From the NCBI GenBank assembly GCA_023412855.1, contig JAEZRJ010000063.1, positions 1-40,177 of the forward strand: a stretch of 40,177 nt of DNA, given 5' to 3'. Made by a program: the position numbers and the translations under genes. The notes under the pieces were generated by a model that was given only the letters and a program-made list of their open reading frames with translations, ran no database searches and was not told the origin of the DNA. This stretch comes from Bacillota bacterium (lineage in GTDB: Bacteria; Bacillota; Clostridia; Lachnospirales; Lachnospiraceae). Of this stretch, positions 32,036-39,925 are shown piece after piece. Positions within the stretch are counted from its first letter, which is position 1. Every line of letters begins with the position of its first letter.

Positions 32036-33220
32036 TTATTTCCCCTGTTTCTTTATGAAATCTTCATATAAGGGTGACATTTTTCTCAATTTATCTGCAA
32101 TTTCCTTTATCGCATCTATTACGATATCCATCTCTTCTATTGTATTTTCCTCGCTCACCGTCAGTCTGAGAGAGCCGTGAGCGATTTCATGAGGCAAACC
32201 GATAGATAGGAGCACGTGGGAAGGATCCAGAGAGCCGGAAGTGCATGCAGAGCCGCTGGAAGCGCAGATTCCCTTCATATCCAGCATGATCAAAAGAGAC
32301 TCTCCTTCGATAAACTGGAAACTGTAATTGACATTGTTGGGCAGACGTCTTACGCCGTCACCATTCAGTCTGCAATAAGGAACCTCCTCTTTGATTCTCT
32401 TTATCAAGTAGTCGCGGAGTTCCTTTTGTTTTGCCGCGCTTTCCTCCATGCGCGAAAAGGACAGTTCCACAGCCTTTCCCATTCCAACGATACCCGTTAC
32501 ATTCTCCGTCCCGGCACGTCTGCCGCGTTCCTGCTGGCCGCCATGGATAAAGGAACGAATCTTGACGCCCGTACGGATGTAGAGAAAGCCGATTCCTTTC
32601 GGTCCATGGAATTTATGACCGCTGGCGCTGAGCATATCGATGTTCATCTCGTCTACATCGATGGGCACGTGAGCATATGCCTGCACCGCATCCGTATGAA
32701 AGAGAATGCCGTGGGCTTTGGCAATCGCCCCGATTTCCTTAATAGGCTGTATCGTTCCTATCTCATTATTGGCAAACATAACAGAAATCAAAACCGTATC
32801 CGGCCTTATCGCTCTTTCCAGTTCGTCCAGCTTGACAATTCCGTTTTCATCTACATCCACATAAGTTATTTCATAGCCCTGTTTTTCCAAATAGCTGCAT
32901 GTATGCAGTATGGCATGGTGCTCTATCTTTGAAGTAATAATATGTTTGCCCTTCGCCTCATAAGCCTGAGCCGTGGCGATAAGTGCCCAGTTGTCCGATT
33001 CCGAACCGCCGCCTGTAAAATAAATCTCATTGTTCTTCGCCCCAAGACTGGATGCTATGCGCTCTCTCACCTTCGTTACCGCCTCTTTGGCCGTTCCTCC
33101 GATGGAATAAATACTGCTTGGGTTCCCGTAATTCTCAGTAAAGTAAGGAAGCATCTCGCTTACCACTTCGGGCGCCGTTTTGGTCGTGGCTGCATTATCT
33201 AAATATATTAATTTTCCCAT
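32036..33220 (-). CDS. iscS: Cysteine desulfurase
   Basis: This 394-residue PLP enzyme removes sulfur from cysteine as a persulfide. The PLP lysine is K203 in ASGHKFHGPKG and the persulfide cysteine is C326 in SSGSACTSGSLDPSHV, the group I (IscS/NifS) pattern. I chose the ATG at 33220 because GAGGAG lies 8 nt before it; the frame could begin at a GTG three codons earlier, which is too close to it. It heads iscS-nifU-mnmA. No iscR-type regulator gene is adjacent. Confidence 0.96.
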   Translation of the reverse strand: MGKLIYLDNAATTKTAPEVVSEMLPYFTENYGNPSSIYSIGGTAKEAVTKVRERIASSLGAKNNEIYFTGGGSESDNWALIATAQAYEAKGKHIITSKIEHHAILHTCSYLEKQGYEITYVDVDENGIVKLDELERAIRPDTVLISVMFANNEIGTIQPIKEIGAIAKAHGILFHTDAVQAYAHVPIDVDEMNIDMLSASGHKFHGPKGIGFLYIRTGVKIRSFIHGGQQERGRRAGTENVTGIVGMGKAVELSFSRMEESAAKQKELRDYLIKRIKEEVPYCRLNGDGVRRLPNNVNYSFQFIEGESLLIMLDMKGICASSGSACTSGSLDPSHVLLSIGLPHEIAHGSLRLTVSEENTIEEMDIVIDAIKEIADKLRKMSPLYEDFIKKQGK

Positions 33221-33273
33221 ATTTCTCACTCCTCATTCAATTCCTAGTAAACCACTACGGATTCAGTAATTTC

Positions 33274-33302
33274 ACTATATCACTCCTCTTATGTTCTGTC
33301 AA
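33274..33302 (-). promoter_or_regulatory. Promoter of iscS-nifU-mnmA
   Basis: On the minus strand TTGACA (33297-33302) and TATAGT (33274-33279) are spaced by 17 nt. Just downstream are two similar half-sites (on the plus strand ATTCCTAGTAA at 33239-33249 and ATTCAGTAA at 33261-33269), placed where a repressor could bind. Confidence 0.75.
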
Positions 33303-33352
33303 TAAATCAAATTGCATATATTTATAAACAAACCTCCCCTTTAAGGTAATGC

Positions 33353-34690
33353 ATGAAGAAAAAGAATTCTCTCATCGCCGGAACCATTATCTTGACAGTT
33401 ACCGGCTTCGCCAGCCGGTTCATCGGCTTTTTTTACCGCATTTTTCTATCCCGCGTATTCGGGGCAGAAGGCATGGGCCTTTATCAGCTGATTTCCCCTG
33501 TGCTGGCACTCACCTTTTCCGTTACGGTATCCGGCATGCAGACTGCAATATCCAAGTTCGTAGCCAGCGAGACATCCACCCGGGATTATAAGTATACCTT
33601 TCGCATTCTATTAGTAGGCTTTTCCATCGCCATGCTTTTATCCTTTGGCTGTACCGCATATATATATACTTTTTCCGAAATGATTGCTGCCAAGTTTTTA
33701 TTTGAGCCGCGTACGGCGCCTTTGCTGCGCATCATTTCCCTTTCGATTCCTATGGCAACGGTTCATTCCTGTATCAACGGCTACTTCTACGGAATTCGTA
33801 AGACTGCCATACCGGCCGCCACCCAACTGGCAGAACAAATCGTCCGCGTAGGAAGCATTTTCTTTCTTTATGAAATCATTAAGGCGCGGGGCGGCGTTCC
33901 TACTATCAGCTTCGCAGTAGTGGGGCTCGTTATCGGTGAGAGCGCTTCCATGTTAGTCTCTTTGGCCGCCATTTATCACCGCTTTTATATGCTTACCAAT
34001 TCTCATTGTATGCTGGCTAAGGTAAAGCAGTCCTTTGGTGTATACGTAAAAGATACCAAACAGCTTCTTAGCCTTGCCGTACCGCTTTCCGTAAACCGTA
34101 CCTTGATTAACTTTCTGCAAAGCGTAGAAGCTATTTACATCCCTCAACGCTTGCAATTATACGGCTACGACAACGCCACAGCACTCAGCGTATACGGGGT
34201 TCTCACAGGAATGGCGCTTCCTCTCATCCTCTTTCCCTCTGCCATTACCAATTCCATCTCCGTCCTTCTCCTCCCCTTAGTATCGGAGGCTGAAGCCGTA
34301 AATAATCAAAGCGCCATTAAAAAAGCTGTTCGCAAATCCATTAAGTACTGCTTTATTCTCGGTTTTCTATGCACCGGACTCTTTCTCGTCTTCGGAAGGT
34401 ACACGGGCATGCTTTTATACGACAGCAGCCTTGCGGGCAGCTTTATTATCACCTTAAGTTTTGTCTGTCCCTTCCTATACGTAGCGAGCACCTTGAACAG
34501 TATATTGAACGGTCTTGGAAAGACCGGGCAGACCTTCGCCTATAGTATGATAAGCCTGGGCGTCCGCCTGCTGTTCGTCTTCTTCGCCCTTCCTATTTTC
34601 GGCATCCAGGGTTATTTGTGGGGATTGCTCGTCAGCCAGCTTGTCCAGACCTCGCTTTGCGTTTTCGCGGTGAGAAAGTATTTGAAATAA
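33353..34690 (+). CDS. SpoVB-like polysaccharide/lipid flippase (MOP superfamily)
   Basis: This 445-residue protein with about 12-14 hydrophobic segments has the N-terminal pattern LTVTGFASRFIGFFYRIFLSR...GAEGMGLYQL, characteristic of the SpoVB/YtgP/MurJ-like branch of MOP exporters. Members flip undecaprenyl-linked precursors for cortex or other polysaccharides. Several paralogues exist in spore formers, so it may or may not be SpoVB itself. AAGG lies 6 nt before the ATG. It is divergent from iscS. Confidence 0.85.
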   Translation: MKKKNSLIAGTIILTVTGFASRFIGFFYRIFLSRVFGAEGMGLYQLISPVLALTFSVTVSGMQTAISKFVASETSTRDYKYTFRILLVGFSIAMLLSFGCTAYIYTFSEMIAAKFLFEPRTAPLLRIISLSIPMATVHSCINGYFYGIRKTAIPAATQLAEQIVRVGSIFFLYEIIKARGGVPTISFAVVGLVIGESASMLVSLAAIYHRFYMLTNSHCMLAKVKQSFGVYVKDTKQLLSLAVPLSVNRTLINFLQSVEAIYIPQRLQLYGYDNATALSVYGVLTGMALPLILFPSAITNSISVLLLPLVSEAEAVNNQSAIKKAVRKSIKYCFILGFLCTGLFLVFGRYTGMLLYDSSLAGSFIITLSFVCPFLYVASTLNSILNGLGKTGQTFAYSMISLGVRLLFVFFALPIFGIQGYLWGLLVSQLVQTSLCVFAVRKYLK

Positions 34691-34693
34691 ACG

Positions 34694-34824
34694 GTTGAAA
34701 GAAAAGCGCTTTCAATGATTGATTCCCCGTCCGCCAAAACGGACATGAGGTATAAAGTTGAAAGATATTCACTTTCAACATCCTTGATTCGTACGCCCAC
34801 CTTAGCGGGCAGATAGGAGTAAAA
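34694..34824. repeat. Two-unit tandem repeat, each unit with two hairpins
   Basis: Unit 1 (34694-34756) and unit 2 (34757-34824) share GTTGAAAG-N7-CTTTCAA (34694-34715 and 34757-34779), then TTGATTC, CGT, a GC-rich hairpin (GTCCG/CGGAC 34729-34744; GCCC/GGGC 34795-34810), and a purine-rich tail ending in ATAAA or TAAAA. The stems are conserved as structures while loops differ. No credible ORF is present. It lies between the flippase gene and the aroF promoter. Confidence 0.7.
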
Positions 34825-34882
34825 TGTATAATATTTCATAAAGCCTGTAACGATTGTGCCTCCTCGTTGTCTATTATTGCTG

Positions 34883-34911
34883 TTGCCTAAACATTTTTAT
34901 TATATTATAAT
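34883..34911 (+). promoter_or_regulatory. Promoter of aroF
   Basis: TTGCCT (34883-34888) and TATAAT (34906-34911) are spaced by 17 nt. The leader is about 55 nt, with no T-box visible. Confidence 0.75.
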
Positions 34912-34972
34912 TAAAATGTTTTATCTGTATATTTATGAAAATATTGCGATCAACAGCATGGAGGTATCTGAA

Positions 34973-36001
34973 ATGTCATTTGAATTTGTACAAAAACTGC
35001 CCACTCCGGACGAAATACGCGAACAATTTCCCGTTCCGGAAAAATTAAGTGAGCTGAAAAAAGAAAGAGATGCCGAAATACGCGATGTCATTACTGGAAA
35101 AAGCAACAAGTTCCTCGTCATTATCGGACCTTGCTCCGCGGACAACGAGGATGCCGTATGCGAATATGTAAGTCGTCTGGCGAGAGTAAATGAAAAGGTT
35201 AAGGACAAGCTCATCCTCATTCCGAGGATTTACACGAATAAACCTCGTACCACCGGAGAAGGATATAAAGGAATCATCCATCAGCCCGATCCAGAGAAAA
35301 AGCCCGATTTTGTCGCTGGTCTTATCGCCATGAGGAAGATGCAGATTCGGGCGATTGAGGAATCGGGACTAACTGCCGCCGACGAAATGCTCTATCCGGA
35401 AAACTGGCGCTACCTTTCCGATATTCTCTCTTATGTAGCTATCGGAGCCCGCTCCGTCGAGGATCAGCAGCACAGACTTACCGTCAGCGGCTTCGATGTT
35501 CCCGCAGGAATGAAGAACCCTACCAGCGGCGATTTCTCGGTCATGCTGAATTCAGTTTACGCTTCGCAGCATCCACATTCTTTTATTTATAGGGGCTGGG
35601 AGGTAAATACCTCCGGCAACGAACTGGTTCACACCGTCTTACGTGGTGCTGTCAATAAATACGGCCGCAGCCTTCCGAACTACCACTACGAAGATCTGAA
35701 CACACTTCTTACCTTATATAATGAGCGCGATTTGAAAAATCCTGCCTGCATCATCGATGCCAACCACAACAACTCCAACAAGCAATTTATGGAGCAGATG
35801 CGAATCGTAAGGGAAGTGATGCATAACCGCAAGGTAAACAAGGATATTTACCAATTGGTAAAGGGCGTCATGATTGAGAGTTACCTCGAAGAAGGCTGTC
35901 AGAAAATCGGCGAAGGCATCTATGGAAAATCCATTACCGATCCATGCCTCGGCTGGGAGGATTCGGAGAAGCTTATCTATGATATTGCTGAGTATGAATA
36001 A
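34973..36001 (+). CDS. aroF: 3-deoxy-7-phosphoheptulonate synthase
   Basis: This enzyme condenses phosphoenolpyruvate and erythrose 4-phosphate, the first step of the aromatic pathway. The 342-residue type I-alpha enzyme has VIIGPCSADN, the PRIYTNKPRTTGEGYKG loop, ENWRYLSD, ARSVEDQQHR and DANHNNSNK metal-binding motifs. The ATG at 34973 is set by GGAGG with 8 nt spacing; the frame is open upstream through the promoter. The short N-terminus suggests feedback inhibition by an aromatic amino acid, type not determinable. A terminator follows. Confidence 0.95.
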   Translation: MSFEFVQKLPTPDEIREQFPVPEKLSELKKERDAEIRDVITGKSNKFLVIIGPCSADNEDAVCEYVSRLARVNEKVKDKLILIPRIYTNKPRTTGEGYKGIIHQPDPEKKPDFVAGLIAMRKMQIRAIEESGLTAADEMLYPENWRYLSDILSYVAIGARSVEDQQHRLTVSGFDVPAGMKNPTSGDFSVMLNSVYASQHPHSFIYRGWEVNTSGNELVHTVLRGAVNKYGRSLPNYHYEDLNTLLTLYNERDLKNPACIIDANHNNSNKQFMEQMRIVREVMHNRKVNKDIYQLVKGVMIESYLEEGCQKIGEGIYGKSITDPCLGWEDSEKLIYDIAEYE

Positions 36002-36024
36002 GAACTACCGGTTTCAATTGCTAA

Positions 36025-36068
36025 GGGCTGCTGTACTTGCATAAAAGTACGGCAGCCCAATATTTTTA
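36025..36068 (+). terminator. Terminator after aroF
   Basis: GGGCTGCTGTACTT (36025-36038) pairs with 36045-36058 (14 bp, one G-U), 6-nt loop, followed by AATATTTTTATT. Confidence 0.85.
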
Positions 36069-36086
36069 TTGTATAAAAACTTCCTC

Positions 36087-36971
36087 TTATCCTCGCGGAT
36101 GCGCCTTCGCATATACCTCTCTGATGCGATTATGATTCATATTCGCATATATTTGCGTCGTAGAAATATCAGAATGCCCCAGCATCTCCTGAACGCTTCT
36201 TAAATCAGCTCCGTTCTCTACCAGATGTGCCGCAAAGGAATGCCGCAGCGTATGGGGCGTAATATCCGCCGTGATCCCTGCTTTCTTCGCATAATATTTT
36301 ATCAGCTTCCAAAACCCCTGCCTGCTCATCGGCTGGCCGGAGCAATTGGCAAAGAGAATATCCGAATCCGAGCCATGAACCATTGTCTCCCTCGCATTCT
36401 CCAGATAACGGAGCAAAGCGCTTCTCGCCTCTGTTCCAAAGGGAATGACCCTTTCCTTATTCGAATCCTTGCACATGATAAATCCCATTTGCAGATTTAC
36501 ATCCTGAGCCTTCAGCGAAATTAATTCCGTAACCCTTATTCCTGTAGCATAAAGGAGCTCCAGCATCGCCTTATCCCTGATTTCCTTCGGAGAACTTCCC
36601 CCCGGCTGTTCCAAAAGGCGTACTACCTCTTCCGTGGTCAGAATCTCCGGCAGTTTCTTCTCTATCTTCGGAGCCTTCAAAGCCTCGGCTATATCCTCCT
36701 TCACGATTCCCTCTTTGTACATGAAGTGATAAAAGGCTTTTATCGACGCGATATTCCTCGAAACGGTAGCCGCCTTAAAGTTATTTTTCTCCAAATACAA
36801 AACATAAGAATTTAAATTTGTAACAGTAAGCTTCCGTACATCCACAACCCCCTGCTCTTCCATAAAGCGCCTTACCTTCGTCAAATCTCTCTTATAAGAC
36901 ATCTCGGTATTTTCCGAAGTTTTTTTAACGTTATGTAAATACGAAATGAATGATACAATTTCTTTTTCCAT
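36087..36971 (-). CDS. xerD: Tyrosine recombinase XerD
   Basis: This 294-residue integrase-family recombinase has the full catalytic set R146 (TGIRVTEL), K172, H240/R243 (HTLRHSFA), H266 (LGHSDIS) and the nucleophile Y275. Length and the SAM-like N-terminal domain match chromosomal XerC/XerD, which resolve chromosome dimers at dif. It sits next to spoIIM and nudF, as xerD does in Bacillus, supporting a housekeeping role rather than a mobile element. It has its own promoter at 37030-37058. Confidence 0.92.
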   Translation of the reverse strand: MEKEIVSFISYLHNVKKTSENTEMSYKRDLTKVRRFMEEQGVVDVRKLTVTNLNSYVLYLEKNNFKAATVSRNIASIKAFYHFMYKEGIVKEDIAEALKAPKIEKKLPEILTTEEVVRLLEQPGGSSPKEIRDKAMLELLYATGIRVTELISLKAQDVNLQMGFIMCKDSNKERVIPFGTEARSALLRYLENARETMVHGSDSDILFANCSGQPMSRQGFWKLIKYYAKKAGITADITPHTLRHSFAAHLVENGADLRSVQEMLGHSDISTTQIYANMNHNRIREVYAKAHPRG

Positions 36972-37029
36972 CTAATATATAACCCTTCCCCATGCCATTT
37001 TATGTCAATCCCCGAGCTGTATAAAGTTC

Positions 37030-37058
37030 ATTATAATAAGAATATGAGAGAAAAGCAA
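37030..37058 (-). promoter_or_regulatory. Promoter of xerD
   Basis: On the minus strand TTGCTT (37053-37058) and TATAAT (37030-37035) are spaced by 17 nt, about 52 nt before the xerD ATG. Confidence 0.72.
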
Positions 37059-37069
37059 ATGGAATTTTT

Positions 37070-37115
37070 GGCGTTTTTACGCCCTTTTCAGTAAGTATTT
37101 GTGCAAAGCACAACA
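37070..37115. repeat. Paired hairpins in the spoIIM-xerD gap
   Basis: GGCG-TTTTTA-CGCC (37073-37086) and TTGTGC-AAA-GCACAA style stem (around 37100-37114) lie side by side between spoIIM and the xerD promoter. Neither has a proper T-run on the minus strand; the first is followed by CTTTT on the plus strand. They may be a 3' end structure or part of a dispersed repeat. Confidence 0.5.
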
Positions 37116-37162
37116 TATCGGCAAGTACATTTTTACGTCATACCACATGTAGAAAATTTCAT

Positions 37163-37837
37163 TTAAAATATTTTTAGAAAACGTGAAATCAGAATTGGAT
37201 TAACATAACTTTCTACCATGCTTCCGATTATGACAACCATCACAATAATAAAAAGCTGTACTATTTTTTTCATATAGTACTGTCTTTTCATTCCGTACCC
37301 TTCCTCATACACCTTATGAGGATAATAGAGGCCCGTACATATCTGATAGCACCAGTTCATAAGCATGATATAGGCCGGAACGAGCAGTAGGTACTGGGGT
37401 AGAACCCCTGCCAATATGAGAAAGATTCCTCTAAGCCCATAACGCATAGCTGCCACAGATAAAAATACTCCCGCCATCATCCCCATCCATGCCGCATACA
37501 TTGCAATTGTCACCGTACCTACATACGTGGTCGCAAGCAGACAGAGCACGATGAGGGTTCCCATCCTTTCCTTCAATATGTAGGCGAGAAAGGAGTTGCC
37601 GTTAATATCCAGATATTTTAACCGGTTTAAGGACGCAGCACTCAGCAAATCCATCTCTCCGAAAAAGGTACTCTTCCAAATATTGATTACCAGTATCCCT
37701 ATCAGAAAACCGCCTAAAAACAAATACAGCCAGCTAATATGCCGGCTGTTTGTACCATTTCTTTTATACATCCGCTGTGCAGCACCGCCATATACGAGTT
37801 TATATAATATATGTTCCATGCCTCTCATGAATGACAT
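37163..37837 (-). CDS. spoIIM: Stage II sporulation protein M
   Basis: This 224-residue membrane protein has about five hydrophobic segments, and its pattern and length match SpoIIM, part of the complex that drives forespore engulfment by peptidoglycan degradation. Its place between nudF and xerD repeats the Bacillus order nudF-spoIIM-(fur)-xerD, which strengthens the call. Three in-frame ATGs (37837, 37828, 37819) are close together; the first follows the nudF stop by 6 nt and has no clear ribosome-binding site, so it may be translationally coupled. Confidence 0.85.
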   Translation of the reverse strand: MSFMRGMEHILYKLVYGGAAQRMYKRNGTNSRHISWLYLFLGGFLIGILVINIWKSTFFGEMDLLSAASLNRLKYLDINGNSFLAYILKERMGTLIVLCLLATTYVGTVTIAMYAAWMGMMAGVFLSVAAMRYGLRGIFLILAGVLPQYLLLVPAYIMLMNWCYQICTGLYYPHKVYEEGYGMKRQYYMKKIVQLFIIVMVVIIGSMVESYVNPILISRFLKIF

Positions 37838-37843
37838 TCATTA

Positions 37844-38386
37844 CTATTTATTACAATATTTATCTTTATAGGTCATAATAGCTGAAATCGTCTTCGAATC
37901 TTCTATCCTGCCGTTATAAATCATCCGGCATAACTCATCGACTTCATAGGACTCCACATTGATGAATTCATCTTCGTCCAGATTCTGCTCGCTCTTTATC
38001 AAATGCTTTGCCACATAAATATCGATTTTTTCATTGCAAAAAGCGACTGTCGTGCGAATCGTAATAAGCAGCTCCAAATCTTCCGAGCGGAAGCCCGTCT
38101 CCTCTTCCAGTTCCCTTGCTGCCGCTTCTTTTGTCGGTTCATCAGGGGTATTCAAACCGCCCGCAGGAATTTCGACAGTATAACGATCCAAAGCATTCCT
38201 ATATTGCCGCACCATTAACAGCTTGCCGTCATCCCTTACCGGAATGACAGCCGCTGCTCCTTTATGCCCGATAAAATCCCAATTTACCACGTTCCCATTG
38301 GGAACCTGAACAGTATCCTTATAAAAATCAACAATAGTACCATGATATACAAGCTCTCTGTCCAGCCGCTTAAACTCGTTAGCCAT
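37844..38386 (-). CDS. nudF: ADP-ribose pyrophosphatase (Nudix)
   Basis: This 180-residue Nudix hydrolase has the complete Nudix box GGLNTPDEPTKEAAARELEE followed by ETGF, after GGxVPxxxxG-like features of the ADP-ribose subgroup (AVIPVRDDGKLLMVRQYR). It should hydrolyse ADP-ribose to AMP and ribose 5-phosphate. It begins 18 nt after the aminotransferase gene and ends 6 nt before spoIIM. Confidence 0.92.
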   Translation of the reverse strand: MANEFKRLDRELVYHGTIVDFYKDTVQVPNGNVVNWDFIGHKGAAAVIPVRDDGKLLMVRQYRNALDRYTVEIPAGGLNTPDEPTKEAAARELEEETGFRSEDLELLITIRTTVAFCNEKIDIYVAKHLIKSEQNLDEDEFINVESYEVDELCRMIYNGRIEDSKTISAIMTYKDKYCNK

Positions 38387-38404
38387 ATCCGCTCTACCTC
38401 GTTC

Positions 38405-39715
38405 TCAGACAGCGCATTTCTCTGCCTGAACGGAATCTAACAACTTTTCTGCACTGACCAGCTTTACACATAATACAAATAGGTCAGCCGCCTCACACAG
38501 CTCTTCCAAAGTAGGAAAGGTAGGCGCAATACGAATGTTGCTGTCCTTCGGGTCACTGCCATAGGGGAACGCTGCTCCCGCACCGGTGAGTACCACTCCC
38601 GCTTCCTTGCATTTCGCCACGATCTTCTTCGCACAGCCGTCCATAGCCTCCAGAGAAATAAAGTAACCTCCCTTAGGTGTAGTCCACTGAGCAATTTCCA
38701 AACCGCCAAGCTCTCCATCCAATACATTTAACACCGCTTCGAATTTCGGACGCATAATATCGGCATGCTTCTTCATATGAGTGATCATACCATCTAAATT
38801 CTTAAAATATCTCACATGGCGCAATTGATTGATTTTATCATAACCAATGGTTTGCATGGTCATAGCCTTTCTCATATCGTCCAGGTTCGCCTTTGAGGAC
38901 GCAATAGCTGCAATGCCGGCTCCCGGAAAGCTTACCTTAGAGGTAGAAGCGAATTCATATACCATGTTCGGATTGCCCGCCTTCTCGCATTCACTTATAA
39001 TGTCGAGGATTTTATCCTGAGCGCCGTCATATAAATAATGGATTGCATAAGCATTATCCCAGAAAATCCTGAAATCCTCCGCCGCAGGCTTAAGCGCCGC
39101 AAATCTCTTCACAGTTTCGTCTGAATAAGAATAACCCTGAGGATTGGAATATTTCGGTACACACCAGATTCCTTTGATTGAAGCGTCTTCACTTACCAAT
39201 TTCTCCACCGTATCCATATCCGGTCCCTGAGGAGTCATCGGTACGATAATCATCTCTATTCCAAAGTGCTCGGTCACCGAAAAATGTCTGTCATATCCCG
39301 GGACCGGACATAAAAATTTCACCTTATCCAACTTGCACCACGGTGTGCTGCCAAGCACTCCATGAGTCATGGAACGGGAAACCGTATCGTACATAATAGC
39401 GAGACTGGCATTTCCGCATACGATAACATTATCCGCACTTTCCACTCCCATCATTTCAGCCATCAATTTCTTCGCTTCGGGAATACCGTCCACAATGCCG
39501 TAATTCCTGCAATCCATTCCCGCCTCCGTATTATAATCGGAAGAGGAAGTCAAAACATCCATAATGTCCATTTCCACATCTAATTGGGAGGATGCAGGTT
39601 TTCCTCTCGACATGTCGAGCTTCAGTCCTTTACCCTTTGCATCTTCGTATTCTGCTTTAAGTTTTGCGTGCAACTGCAATAATTCTTCTCTGCTTAAATC
39701 TTTGTACGACTTCAT
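38405..39715 (-). CDS. Class I aminotransferase, aspartate aminotransferase subgroup Ic (MocR-type family)
   Basis: This 436-residue PLP enzyme begins LSREELLQLHAKLKAEYEDA. It has the SRGKP segment, NYGIVDGIPEAKKL, the CVPKYSNPQGYS substrate loop, FWDNAYAIHYL, and the PLP lysine K260 in EFASTSKVSFPGAG. The architecture fits the group of aspartate aminotransferases found in corynebacteria and clostridia. Aspartate/glutamate specificity is inferred. A promoter lies at 39816-39844. A short upstream ORF ends in an ATGA overlap with its start codon. Confidence 0.88.
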   Translation of the reverse strand: MKSYKDLSREELLQLHAKLKAEYEDAKGKGLKLDMSRGKPASSQLDVEMDIMDVLTSSSDYNTEAGMDCRNYGIVDGIPEAKKLMAEMMGVESADNVIVCGNASLAIMYDTVSRSMTHGVLGSTPWCKLDKVKFLCPVPGYDRHFSVTEHFGIEMIIVPMTPQGPDMDTVEKLVSEDASIKGIWCVPKYSNPQGYSYSDETVKRFAALKPAAEDFRIFWDNAYAIHYLYDGAQDKILDIISECEKAGNPNMVYEFASTSKVSFPGAGIAAIASSKANLDDMRKAMTMQTIGYDKINQLRHVRYFKNLDGMITHMKKHADIMRPKFEAVLNVLDGELGGLEIAQWTTPKGGYFISLEAMDGCAKKIVAKCKEAGVVLTGAGAAFPYGSDPKDSNIRIAPTFPTLEELCEAADLFVLCVKLVSAEKLLDSVQAEKCAV

Positions 39716-39756
39716 CTTTTCACCATCCTATTAATTATCCGAATGCTATAATTCAT
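39712..39756 (-). CDS. Possible 14-residue upstream ORF overlapping the aminotransferase start
   Basis: An ATG frame encodes MNYSIRIINRMVKR, with GAGGTGG about 10 nt upstream. It stops at a TGA that overlaps the aminotransferase ATG (ATGA). The arrangement suggests translational coupling. It could also be chance in an AT-rich leader. Confidence 0.35.
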   Translation of the reverse strand: MNYSIRIINRMVKR

Positions 39757-39815
39757 ACATTTATCCACCTCATATTGTAATTGGATAATCGTATACAATC
39801 ATACACATCCCGTTT

Positions 39816-39844
39816 ATTCTACTACACGGAGTACGATAGCACAA
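39816..39844 (-). promoter_or_regulatory. Promoter of the aminotransferase gene
   Basis: On the minus strand TTGTGC (39839-39844) and TAGAAT (39816-39821) are spaced by 17 nt. The leader is about 95 nt. Confidence 0.6.
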
Positions 39845-39854
39845 GAACTTTTTT

Positions 39855-39900
39855 ATAAAAAATAGAAAAACCGCTATAAACTTCACGTTTATAACGGTTT
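39855..39900 (-). terminator. Terminator of rny
   Basis: On the minus strand AAACCGTTATAAAC (complement of 39887-39900) pairs with 39868-39881 except for one A-C mismatch, with a 5-nt loop, followed by TTTTTCTATTTTTT. It lies 25 nt past the rny stop codon. Confidence 0.82.
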
Positions 39901-39925
39901 CTTATTTTAGACTTCGTCGAAAAAA

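Noticed and set aside
34694..34824. CRISPR array
   Set aside because: There are only two units, adjacent without spacers, and each contains two different hairpins.
34612..34839. 75-codon minus-strand frame across the flippase 3' end and the tandem repeat
   Set aside because: It reads through the repeat hairpins and the end of a real gene on the other strand, and has no ribosome-binding site that I can support.
34912..34972. T-box leader before aroF
   Set aside because: The leader is about 55 nt with no T-box sequence or terminator.
36087..36971. Tyrosine recombinase as sign of an integrated element
   Set aside because: Length, motifs and the nudF-spoIIM neighbourhood indicate chromosomal XerD. 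No attachment repeats or phage genes are present.
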